Source: Vespula vulgaris
Taxonomy: Eukaryota > Arthropoda > Insecta > Hymenoptera > Vespidae
DNA length: 64,000 bases
NCBI RefSeq assembly: GCF_905475345.1
Contig: NC_066603.1
Coordinates: 3,704,001-3,768,000, forward strand
Direction of reading: 5' to 3'
Translations under genes and position numbers: made by a program
Notes under the pieces: model-generated
Databases searched by the model: none
What the model saw: the letters and a program-made list of their open reading frames with translations, nothing else
Told to the model about the DNA's origin: nothing
Shown here: positions 13,113-24,904 of the stretch, piece by piece
How the letters are laid out: every line of letters starts with the position of its first letter
How positions within the stretch are numbered: position 1 is the stretch's first letter

Positions 13113-13208
13113 ATGGTTACCATAGGTTTAGGTACTGGATTGTACAACTACGTTAATTCGTTTCTGTGGAAATGTATCGATCAATTACATTTTGCAAGAA
13201 AAAGGTAG
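13113..13208 (+). other. Short open frame of uncertain status (31 codons)
   Basis: ATG at 13113 opens a 31-codon frame, MVTIGLGTGLYNY ... QLHFARKR, ending in TAG; the frame also extends open upstream of the ATG. Its mix of Gly, aromatic and basic residues is less biased than the low-complexity frames around it. I recognise no homologue. The AAAAAG|GTAGAA at its end could be a donor, but no convincing acceptor follows. It may be chance. Confidence 0.15.
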
Positions 13209-13445
13209 AATATGATTTTTTAATTTAGACTTTTTTATATTTTAATTAGACATTCTGTATGTTAACGATTAGACGAAATGAATCAAAATGGACTAAAAAA
13301 AATCAGATAAAAAAGCTTTTATAAAACTATATGTTTTTCTGTAAATAATAATTTGATTTAAGAAACGTATTAAATTAAATAAATTTCCTTACGTATTAAG
13401 AAAATATTAAATTCAAACCATAAATTTCATTAAATAAACAAGATG

Positions 13446-13478
<33 letters not shown>

Positions 13479-14040
13479 CTTATGTTACTATATAACTATA
13501 TAACCAAATTATATGATGTATCAATAATAAACATAAAAGTGAATTTTTAGTATAAACATAAATACAATCTGTATTTTATTAAACCTTGTTATTTTTATCT
13601 GGATACAGAATATTTTTAAGAAATTCTGTTACTTTCTTAAACCTCATGTTATCCTGTTACAAAATTCCTATTTCATAAAACTATTCTTGAAAATAACTAA
13701 CATTTCATAAAAATATTCTTGAAAATTGATTTGATTGGATATTTCCATATAAGTGAAAACAATTAACAAGATTTTTCATATATAAAATATATTATAATAT
13801 TGTATACATATATATAATTCTTATTTTTTATTTTATAATATTTTTTATTTCAAGGTCGTCGATTATAAAATATAATTTATTTTTTATTATATTTTTCCGT
13901 TCAACATGCACTATATACTTTATATAGTACCATATCTCATATATCGTATATAACTTATCGATCTTTTAAACTTGGTGTGAACTAAATGAACAATTACGAC
14001 AATCAAAAATCCCATTTCCATTTCAGAGCGATAAATATTT

Positions 14041-14056
14041 TGTCCAATCAGCTGTT
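14041..14056 (+). promoter_or_regulatory. CCAAT box and E-box upstream of PATL1
   Basis: CCAATCAG followed at once by CTGTTG, giving CCAAT plus a CAGCTG E-box, about 180 bases upstream of the PATL1 start codon. A second CAGCTG lies at about 14163. Location fits a core promoter; function is inferred. Confidence 0.4.
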
Positions 14057-14158
14057 GAGTATTTTTATTTTAAAGATCAGTTTGAGTGAGTTGGTATGCA
14101 CATCTATAGTAAATGCGCCATCTGGACTATATTCGTTGAAGTTTATAACATAGCCGCC

Positions 14159-14188
14159 ATGACAGCTGATGCCTCTCGGTGCACTTGA
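14159..14188 (+). promoter_or_regulatory. Candidate uORF of PATL1 with strong start context
   Basis: GCCGCCATGA is an optimal start context. It opens a nine-codon frame (MTADASRCT) that stops 43 bases before the PATL1 ATG. If it lies in the transcript leader it would be expected to lower PATL1 translation. The same bases, read in reverse (TCATGGCGGC), resemble a YY1/Pho promoter element, so the site may instead be transcriptional. Confidence 0.4.
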
Positions 14189-14231
14189 CGTTTCATCAGA
14201 ACATGTCATTTTGTACATTTAATTTCAACAA

Positions 14232-17200
14232 ATGGCAGACTCTTTTTTCGGTTTCGACACAACGCTCTTAGTAAGTATAATTAACTCTAATAATTTCGTT
14301 AAAAATATATATTATTCGCATGTGATAAACGAACGATATATAACCGGTAGTGCGTGCTTAATCTTTTTTAATAAACAGGCGCGTCGCGGTAGAAATGTAT
14401 CATTTTTTTTATTCAATCACTATAGTACATTTATTATTATGTCTATAAATTTAATAAATCGTTTTTACGATTTTAATTTATTATGTTGGAACGTAGCTTT
14501 TTATCATCGGCCATTTTTACGCGGTATGAATTTGGAAAAAAAACTCGCATGATTTCGTTTCGTAAATGATCAAAAAGATATATCTCTTAACCTCACTTCC
14601 GTTTTATTCGTCCAAAAGGTCATTAACATTAAATATTCGAAAGATAATAATTTTAGATTTTATTTTTAATTGATATACTTACTCCCTTATTGTTTCTATA
14701 TATGTATATATGTATATATATATATGCATACATATATACATATATATATATATTTATATATCTTTATGAATTTCTTACCCAATAAAATTTACTTTATATA
14801 GTGATATGTAAGGATTATTTTGTATATTTTGTTTCTAACATACATTAGATAGGTATTAAAAAATTATTGTATGTTTATTAAATTAGGACGGTATAGAAGA
14901 TGGGCTTGATTGCCCATTGGAGGAGGATGATTTTGGTGAGGAGGAGTATGATGCATTAAATGATGAAACTTTCGGTTCTGAAGCTACTATTGGAGATTGG
15001 GAGAAAGATCATGAGAAACTTGCAGAAATTACAGAGTCTAGTAGATCGCAGCATAAAAATGCTTCTGATAAGAAGGTTATTATTATGAATAGTTATTTAT
15101 TGAAACTGAAGTAGTACGAATAGAAAAGTATATTTTTGAATTTTATTCATAGAATGGTATCAGTGTCAACATCGAAGATAGTTTATCGCATTTAGTATTA
15201 GATGAAAAAGAAGGAATTGTACCTAAACCAGGCGTATGGGATAGTCCTAATATACCATTACCCAAACCTCGACCACCTCCTTCTTTGGCAACTACTTTAA
15301 AAAATGTATGTACAGTGGAAGAACTGGAACGGGGTCTTATTGCTAATAGACCCCCGCCTGGTCTTACAAAACCATCTCAACTGCAACAACAAAAGCCAGA
15401 AGGGTCATTTATTTTTGAAGCTTTGTCATTAAATGATAAACTTCAAATCAATGGCCTACCTACTTCTCGATTTCCGCCAGGATTAGGTCTACCTGGTCCA
15501 CATCCCATGGTCATGCCACCAAATTTAAGATTACCGCATTCACAATTCATGCAACATCCTAGATTATTATCTAGTAAGCATTATTAAATACAAGTAAAAC
15601 ATCTGTATTTCTTGAACTTTTTTGAATCAATATTTTCTTTTAGATCAACCTGCTAATGTATTGCGATATCCTCTACCACCGCATGTTATGCTACCACAAG
15701 GAGCACAAAGACAGCCAATTCATGGACCATTTACTAGCAATTTTCATGTATGTAGAATTTAAAATTTTCGATTTATAAGAAATTAAAAAAAATTAGAGAA
15801 AAAAGATATTTTCAACGGTAATATTATGTTACAGCATCCACCTCATCCTAATTTAGGACCACCACAGTTCCTTCGTCAAGATCATCCAATGATGCCTCCA
15901 TTTTCTAGTAATCAAGGTGGTCATCAACAACATTCTTTTCCACATCCTGGCAATCAAAGAAACCAGAATAGATTATTTTATTCCAATGAACAACAAGGGA
16001 ATCATCAGCCATTTTTTAAGAATAATCAGTATCTTCATCGTAATCATGATAGAAATAATCAAAGATATTATCATTATCAACATCACAATCATCCTCAAGG
16101 AATAAATGGTTTAAATAATTCTGGAGAATATGATGAATATGCTGGTCTTATGAGTAGTAGAGAAAAACAATGGTTAATCAATATTCAATTGCTCCAATTA
16201 AATACAAACCAACCATATGTTGATGACTACTATTATACAGTATTTTGTGATAGACAAAATAAATTAAATGCAAACCAAGAGCAGAAAGATAAAAAACATA
16301 ATAATAATAATGGATTTCAAAAAGATTCTAGGTACGATTTAAAACAGTAAGAAATTTTATATATTTATAAGTTTACATATATTTTAAATCATTATAGTAA
16401 GTTTTTTTATTTCGATTGCTCATTATTAATTTTTTATTTTATTTTATTTTTTTTTTATTTTTTTTTTATTTATAGGAATCGCGAACAACCTCAACATGTT
16501 GCATCAAAAGTTGTATATATCCCAGCACAATTTGAGAATTCATTAGGGAAGCTGCAATTTAGTAGTGTTACTGCGCCTCGTAAAATAATCGATATGGATG
16601 TTGTTCCAAATAGTGATCCGCATTCAACTTTGCAATCTCAACAAAAAGATACCAAAAAGACAAGACAATTGTTCCTTGAAATTGAAAGGGTATGCATTAT
16701 TGTTTTATTTTGAATTAAAATATTTCTCAAGAGATTAACTATCTGTTATTATTGCATTTGTTAATTTACAGATGTATACAATACTGTTGAAAATTGAAGA
16801 TCTAAATAATCCTTTAGCTGTGCTTTCGGAACAACAACAACAACAACAACAACAACAGGACAGTGAAACAGAGACAAACACTGTTAAAAAAACAGGTGCT
16901 GAATTAATCTGCATGATGTTAACGTCTATTTCTCAGCTAATACAAGATGACAAAATAGCTAGTATGCTTAGTATTCGTAAAGGAAAGGTAAGTGTTATAA
17001 CAATTTGTAATATCATCACTCGTTTATATTAAATTCAGTTTGTTATTAAAAACTATATTATATTTTATTATTATAGACATTGCTATTGAGATTTTTACCT
17101 CTTTTAAATGTAATCGAATACAGTAGCCAATTGGAAGATTTATGGACCTGTGTATTGAGAAGTTTAGCAATTATAGGTCGTAGAGACACACATTTATTGA

Positions 17201-17687
17201 CAAATTTTTATGCCGAGTTTCGAAGGTGGCTTGACACTGTACAAGATTTTAATACAGTACTACGACTTACAAGAGCATTATCCGAATCTGCTGCTCAACC
17301 TGTGAAAAATAATAGTTTAGTTTTTGCTCTCGTAAACAAGGTAAGTGAAAGATCAACTTTTTATATTTTTAAATCAACATTATTGTGCGATAATGAACTC
17401 AGAAATTAAATTTTTCCATTACTTTTTAGTTCGGTGTATCTGTACTAGCCTCACTTTTTGAACGAGCAGAGAAGTTATATCCTACAAATGAAACTTTATC
17501 TTCTGATTGGTCCAATTTTATAATTACTCTTGTTGAACTAATTGGTGATACATCACCTTGTGTAGCTCCCTGTCAACCAGTCGCTGCAAATACACTTAAC
17601 CAACATTTAAGTCGGATTTCCAGTTTAAAAATTGACAGGTACAGAGTATTAGAACTTTTGTTAACTGATGCCAACTCTTCACGATAG
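14232..17687 (+). CDS. PATL1: PAT1 homologue 1 (Patr-1), mRNA decapping and deadenylation scaffold
   Basis: Nine exons: 14232-14270, 14887-15075, 15153-15573, 15644-15747, 15835-16331, 16476-16689, 16772-16987, 17077-17340, 17430-17687. They total 2202 nt, encoding 733 aa, with all phases consistent. Family members bridge the Lsm1-7 ring, DDX6, decapping factors and deadenylases in P-bodies. The N-terminus is MADSFFGFDTTLL followed by an acidic segment with EEEYDALNDETFG, typical of the conserved PAT1 N-terminal motif. A long Pro/His/Gln/Asn-rich middle follows (PPPGLTKPSQL, PHPMVMPPNLR). The C-terminal helical Pat-C domain starts around TRQLFLEIERMYTILLKIEDLN and contains IRKGKTLLLRFLP. A nine-Gln run interrupts Pat-C in exon 7. 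The start follows a CCAAT-bearing leader and a nine-codon uORF. Confidence 0.95.
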
Positions 17688-18270
17688 TGTGATATTACTT
17701 GTTTTTGACGATTTTTTAAAAGTTTGTTTTTCAAAATGCAAAAAGTAATATAGACTTGCAAAATATTTTATTATTCTAGTTAGTAATCTTATTAAGGTAT
17801 CCATTACCTATGAGTATATTCGAAAAATACTGGGTACTATAGTTTTACATGATAGAAAATAATTTTATATGGGAGATATTAAGCGATATAACAATTTAAC
17901 CTTTATCTTAGATTTTGATCTAATAATTTTGAATTTTGTATCTTTATACTGCATGTAACTTTGTTTAATAATTGCAAGAGAAGGTATTGTTGTAATTTTT
18001 GTAATATTTCAACTGAACTATAATAAGAATAGTAAATAATATAACTTCAACTTCTATGATTTCTATTTCTGCAACTAGTTTCTTCTTTTCCATCAAAAAG
18101 CTACATGTAAAACTGGTATCTAGTGTGATCCATATTGCACATCTTATCTTCCTATAGTAATCATTCTATATTATTTATAACAAAAAATATTTTGTGATTT
18201 ATTCAAATAATAAATAATATGAAAGCACAAGTACTAATATCATTGGTATAACATTTAATAATTTATTAAG

Positions 18271-18354
18271 TTGTAAAATAAATAAGTTCGGTTGCAAATA
18301 TATGAATATGTTCTAATTATAAGCGAATACAACCAAACTTATTTGTATTACAAT
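18271..18354. repeat. Imperfect inverted repeat (hairpin)
   Basis: The arm AAATAAGTTCGGTTGCA (left) is matched by TACAACCAAACTTATTT (right), with similarity extending outward to TTGTAA...TTACAA. Arms are about 26 bp around a 31-bp loop. It is a MITE-like or RNA-hairpin structure in the PATL1 3' flank; family unknown. Confidence 0.45.
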
Positions 18355-19748
18355 CCGATATATTTGCATATCAATATGTTTTGTAAATTTGAATTATGAT
18401 ATAATAACTATTGATTTTATATATTTTTTTACATATATGAAGTCACGAATTTCATATTTAATTTATAATGTATATTACTATTAGCAAAATTTAAATCCAA
18501 TGATAATTGTACTTGTATCAATTAAAAGAATATGAAAATACCAATCTTTATTGTTAAGATTATAGGCCACCTTTTGGCTTAATTTAAAATATATTTTTGT
18601 CGGCATTAAGCATCATAACAATATCACAAAACTTTCAGTGTTATCAATGTATGTAGTCAAAATAGGAATTAGATGCTCAGCTTTTGCAAAACTTATCACA
18701 CGTTAATAAAAAGTATTTTCTTAAAATCAACTTATTAAATGCATGAAGCATTATATATAGATACGTATACGTTTCAAATTATAATTCAGTTGATGAAGCT
18801 AAAATATATCATAAATTTATGCTCCTTTTAGAATAAAAAGGATAACTATAAAATTATCTAAGTACTGCAAAAAGTATAACTCCAAGAAAAGCATCTCTAT
18901 TGGTTACTTTGTGTTATGCTTTGAATATTATTATGAAAATAAGAATATTGCAATCATTGCATAAGTTTGTATACATGTAAGAAAAAGTATAGCCTTTTTA
19001 CAATGATTATTACATTAAGAGACTAAATTCAACTTCCGTGAGTTCCAGAATTATAAACATGTGATAATGTTGAATCTGCTATAGTTGCAACAATGGTTAA
19101 AGCCTTGTCAATGTTAAAGCCAGGGAATGTTTTCTTTTTTAAGTAAATGTTATTAGATACGAAATTTATAATCACTTTAATACAGTGAAATTACAATTTA
19201 CATCATAATGAATTTGCAATACTATAAGAATCTAAAATGTAAACTATATAATGACATGGCCTTTAGTACACGATGTAAGTTGATTACTTTTTATTGCAGT
19301 ATATATTAATACAATCTTACCTTATGTACGTCTAGTTTGTACATAGAGGAATACTGATGAGTGAATGCCTTCGTATATTTTGTAATTGGATGCAGAAAAG
19401 TTTTGCTTTTCGCGCCCATGATATGATATTGCATCATTTTGCAAAAAAATAATTGAAAAACTTACAAAAAAAAATAATCTTGTTATTTTATAATTTTAAT
19501 AACAGAGTTGTAAAGAGGTAGTTAATTCAATTGAATCCTGAAAGCATGTAAACGAGAACTAATAATGTAGAAAAGCACTGTATCGCAGTACTGCTCTTTT
19601 TAAGCATAGAGATAGATGATAAATATAATTTCACTGTAATATATACTTGCAAAATTTATATCTGTGTATATAACAAATTTCAAATTTGAAATTTGAATAT
19701 TTCACAGATGCTGAATGAATAGCTCTTACTTCCAACTTCGCATCTTAT

Positions 19749-19783
<35 letters not shown>

Positions 19784-22700
19784 AAGAAATATGTATGTAT
19801 GTACAAGCATATATATATATAAGCTAATATATATATATATATATATATATATAAGCAAATATATATATAAGCAGATATGTATATGTATATATGTTCGTAT
19901 TTAAGTATGAATCTAGTTCATACCTAAATATTACAAGAATTTTCATTCATTTTTGCATTAGGAACTTATCTTCACGTGTACATTATGAACATAAGAATTA
20001 ATACTTATATATTTGGAAACATCTGTATCTCACGTCAACGACCAGCGATCATTCATTTATATGCGATCATTTTCCAGTTTACAAACTTGCTTTCATGTTA
20101 TGCATTATGTTATGACCATTGCTATGACAATTTTTATTCAACAAGTAGGAATATAATATTATTAAATACTTAATGCACAAAATTCATTTGGTAGAAGACA
20201 TGATACTATTTGATATAAAGAAACATTACGTGTTTTATGAGTAATTTAAGGATATGTTTTGAACTATCAAAACCAATACAAGTCCTAACTAGCCCAAAAG
20301 TTACACTACATTCTTCTTATCACGTAACTGGGCTGCTCTGAGTTGAGAAAAAGCTCATAGCAAATATAATATATGTCTGCTGTCACATAAAAGATTTTAA
20401 ATAAATAAAATTTTATTATTGTAGTAATATAAAAATATATTTGTGTTAGGACTTGCATTAGATTACGATGGTTCGACGAATACTTAAGTTATATAAAATC
20501 ACTAATGATATTGTTTCCAAATTATTTTTTGATGCCTTCAATCGACCTATTTATACATATGTTTAAAACAAATAGGACGATGAGGCTAATTATATACTGT
20601 TGAAATACGAGCTTGTATGAATGTAAATTTAACAATTTCATAAACGATTTTAAGATTCTACCAAAATGATGTATTAATATAAAAAATCTTTTTATTAATT
20701 CTTTTCTCATTCCGTAGAATCATGCATATTTATTTAATACTTGACTTGCCATAATTAATTTTAAGAATTTTCTCATTACTTCAATCTCATTGCCAGCTAT
20801 TACACATCTAACATATTATTGTTAACGATGTAGTAATAAAGCTAGAGATTCATACATGCTCATATATAACAGTACATGTCTGTTTAAATTTATTAATATG
20901 TGAAATGAAAAATATAATAATTATACATCATCTCGATAATGTACTTTTGTAATGCCAATTAATTATTACATGCTTTTGTTAATACATGCCTTTAACGCGT
21001 TCGAGATCGCAAGTACATCGCAAGAAATCAAATAGCACTTTTTGTCCAAGTAAAAAGTATGGAAAGATTAAAAAAGGAAAAAAAGAAAATTAAAGAAAAA
21101 AGAAAAGGTATATAATGTCTTCTTGTAAACTAGCTAATGTGGTTGAATTGGAAAAGAGACTTGCGTTTGATTTTTACTTAAAGATATATTTTTATAGAAG
21201 TACTATGTTTATTCTGTTTAAACAAAATTATTGTAATAGAACCCTACAATTAAGGATCGTTATTTTAACGTCTCTCAAGAGATCCTTATATAGTTTACTA
21301 CATATATTATGCATGTATTATGTACTCAATGGTACTCTTGTACATGGAAAAAAAAAAGGAGAGATAAAACTGTAAATTTATTATACAGTATAGGAGGATA
21401 CTTGTAGCTGTTGTGTATGTACAGAATTGACCTAATTTGAAATCAAAGTCTTAAATAAATGTTTTGCATCCTATAATGTTATTTTGTTATTCTTTTAAGT
21501 TGATAATGATATGAAAAGAATATGATATATAAAAATGTAATTAATGCAATAATCTAGTTAATATAGATAGTAAATATTATAAGATTACTACTTCTTGTGT
21601 CTTGTTAAGTATAATAGATCACTCGTTTAAGTCAATTATTAGTAAAGGAAAATCTTTAATATGAAAATTCAGAAAATTATGAAAGTAGGACTGTGTACAA
21701 CATATATAGGTATGTATTATACATGCTTTCTTTCCTCCCCAAAGTTATTCTAAGCAAGTAAAATTGACCTATGAAAATTTTAACGATTTGATATTGTAAT
21801 TCGCAAATTGTAAGAGATAGAAAAAGTTTTAGGACATAAGGTTTTTCTTTTAATTAGTAAAGCATTTATCAATTGTATATAACGACAACAAAATTATAAA
21901 CAAAAATGTTAATAATTAAAAAAAATTTTTTTTACATAAAATCTTAATCAATAATTTAAATAACTATGAAATAACATAATACTTTCTTTTTAATAAAAAT
22001 ACAAGCTTGGTTCTATCGATGATTTGTCGACAATTGAAAAACTTTTGGATCTTATTATATTATATCGCATAATGAGCAGTGTTTTAATATTTACAAATAT
22101 CACAAATTTACAAATATCAACTAATTTATACTACATATTTTTGTCTCTCATTAAATAGAAGATAAATTAGATAGAAATAAAAGAAAAATAGTAGATATAA
22201 CTTACCTTTATTAGAATGTTTTATTTTTAATCATTGAACTTTCCTTTTATTTTCTCACTAAAGCAGGTAAGAATAATGTAGAGATTTAATAAGCAATTTA
22301 AATATAGTCAGATAAATTTAAAAATATATATAATGTGAATATTATGAATTATTTTTTATAGTAATGAAACATTTAAAAAAAATGTTTAAAACAAAAATTT
22401 ATTACATCAAACAAATTATATGATAATATGGTTTTTGCATATGGAACAATGAGACAGATGTATGAAATCTTATTGTAAAAAAGTGCAATTTATTGGATTC
22501 TCGAATTTATTCGATTTTCCAATATTTCCACTTTTATATCATGCATAAACAAATAATTCATAATACTTTAGTGACAAATGTAGATTACTAATAAGAATCT
22601 TTAATTTAAGTAGATTATTCTATGTATGTAGATTAATGTTGTAATTAAACAATACCACAAGATTAGGAAACTTTTGTACGAACTTTTCCATACACAAAAA

Positions 22701-23214
22701 TCATTTATATCAAGTTAAATTTATGATACATTATTTTGTAATGTAGATAGATAGTTTATGAGTTTGATAATAAAACACTAAGATTCTACATTGGATATAT
22801 ATATTCGTTACCTATTTCTCAAAATCTTCCAATCTATCATCTTTCCATTAACACGTCTATCTTCGACTGTTCAAATAGTGAATGGCACGAGTTTCAATTC
22901 CTTCCATAAACTTATTATAAATAAATTAAAAGAAAAATTTATATTTTTCACTGTTTCTTCTTATCTATAATTTAAATAAATCAATTATTCATAAGTAAAA
23001 CAAAAATTCATACATAAATGTAAAATAAATAGATACAAGTCACTTTAACATAACAATACTCCATTTACTCATCATTACTCACTTATTTATATAAACAATT
23101 GACAAACAATTATTTATTTTATAGATGAAACTTCTTAAAATCTATATCTAACAAATTTTAATGAAAGCCACTTCCTCTTCCTACTCTTCTAAAATGTAAC
23201 ATTTTTTTTATTTC

Positions 23215-23218
<4 letters not shown>

Positions 23219-23270
<52 letters not shown>
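23219..23270. repeat. (TA)n microsatellite
   Basis: Almost uninterrupted TA dinucleotides in the PATL1-O-fut1 gap. Confidence 0.85.
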
Positions 23271-23271
<1 letters not shown>

Positions 23272-24318
23272 AAAATTATAGAATCTTCTTTAATTATTTT
23301 AAAAAGTTTTTCGTAAATAAATAAATATATTTCATCTTTTTACCAAATTAGATTTATACAGTTTCACAAATTCTAGTAACATCACATTTTATTGAAAATA
23401 AAATGATAAACATGGAATAACAATTCAAATGTATATGTCTCTTAATATAGAGAAATATCGAATGAAACAATCATGAGAACGGAAACAAGGAAAACAGCAA
23501 CATCATTGGACTAACTTAAAATGACTTTGAAACAATTTTGTTATTCTTGATTTTTGCCTTATTTTAAGCCATAGATTACAGATCATCCTCTCTAAGTTAT
23601 TTTATTGCTTCAATGTACGTATGTTTCACACTAATAAATGTTAGAATATTGTTTTTCATACATACGATAGAACGCTATTCAAAAATTCTTTGATTGTTAA
23701 GGAATACAATTCATTAATATAATAAAATTTGTATTTATATTAAAAAAAAAAAAAAAAAAAATCCACCAAAAAAAAAATATAAAAAAAAGGACAGAAAAAA
23801 GATATACTCTTTCATAATTTTCGATTTATCGATTAAAACCTCGTGTGAAAAAAAAATAAGAGAAATGATTAGTACTTTTATTTATAAATGCTTTCTAATT
23901 GTATAAATAATTAATAGATCTTTTACCAAACGACAATCTTAACTAAAATAAGTTACTTTTGTCTGAAAACTTTGTTTCTATTGCTTACAATTCGAGAGTT
24001 GATAAAATCGAAAAATAGTCCAATTTTCAAGAATTAATTTTACTCCCTTTAGAGGAAATTTAGGGTGAAAAGATAATTATGTATGATGTATACAATTGTA
24101 TAATATGTATAAATAAATTGTCTATATATGTCCTACAAATATATCCAAAGTTTCATAATTTTTTTAATTTTTAAATTAATAATCTTTTCTTGTAAATAAG
24201 ATAAAAATTATTCGAATATTGTATTTACATTGTTCTTGAACTTATTCTTTTGTCCTTCAAACTCTGAATAATAAATAATCTGTAAAAAGATTATATATTT
24301 TCTCTGAATTTTTTAAAT

Positions 24319-24400
24319 CAGTGTTTCTCAAACTATGATGTCAATTAACGTGAAAAGTCAATAAGTGTTCCGTGAGAAAATTAGGAGAATTAATATTATT
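24319..24400 (+). mobile_element. hAT-like transposon terminus relic
   Basis: CAGTGTTTCTCAAACTATGA followed by TGTTCCGTGAGAAAATT closely resembles hAT-superfamily ends, which typically begin CAGnGnTTCTCAAAC and carry a GCCG/CGAGAAAA-like block shortly inside. The partner end and any transposase were not found nearby, so this would be a truncated or decayed copy. Confidence 0.4.
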
Positions 24401-24778
24401 TTCATGTGTTTTGTTTTACATAATTAAAATTTAAGGATAAATGTTTTCTTCATTTCTTTAATTTTCACATTTACTTGCTTAATTTATTTATTATAAGTAT
24501 TCACCTATTCTATAAAGTAAATAAGATGTTCCGTTAAAATGTCAGAATTTGTACTGTCTTAGAAGATGATTTTATGATGATATTTTGATATTATGAAATT
24601 TGCATGTTAGGATTAGGAATATCCCTAGCATTTTTTGTGTTTATAAATATAATGAAACAAAGAATTTGTCAATAATATATGTAATTTTTAATGTAGTTTT
24701 TAAAATGAGCGCGTTTTTTAATAAAAAATGACTTTATTATTCTCATATTCCATTAGTTGGCGCTGTTTCTACTTCTTT

Positions 24779-24790
24779 CAACCAATCAGG
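24779..24790 (+). promoter_or_regulatory. CCAAT box upstream of O-fut1
   Basis: CAACCAATCAGG lies about 120 bases before the O-fut1 ATG, in a short, more GC-balanced patch (TTGGCGCTG...) of AT-rich DNA. It is likely part of the core promoter. Confidence 0.45.
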
Positions 24791-24904
24791 TGTTTGTGTA
24801 TACGGTGATACAAGTTAATTGTTAATGTGACAATTGATATTGAATAAAATTTTTAATTTTTTCAAATTTATGTTTTATTGTAAAGATATTTTAATTTCAC
24901 AATA

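Larger units (their letters stand above)
12692..14231. promoter_or_regulatory. Divergent intergenic region, ARMC6 / PATL1
   Basis: A 1.54 kb head-to-head gap. On the PATL1 side are GTCCAATCAGCTGTTG (CCAAT box plus CAGCTG E-box, about 14040-14056), GCCGCCATGACAGCTG (14153-14168) and a short upstream frame (14159-14188). A (TA)n tract lies at about 13450-13480. A 31-codon frame at 13113-13208 is discussed separately. No further gene seen. Confidence 0.55.
17688..24904. other. 7.2 kb AT-rich stretch without a recognisable gene
   Basis: Presumably PATL1 3' UTR followed by intergenic DNA. Open frames here (for example 21115-21375) have no family features and are treated as chance. Contents: AATAAA hexamers (for example 18705-18710 and near 21454, the latter followed by a GT-rich stretch), an inverted repeat at 18271-18354, TA tracts at about 19740-19880 and 23219-23270, A-runs near 23741-23760, and a hAT-like terminus at 24319. 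Nothing tRNA-like was noticed. Confidence 0.6.
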
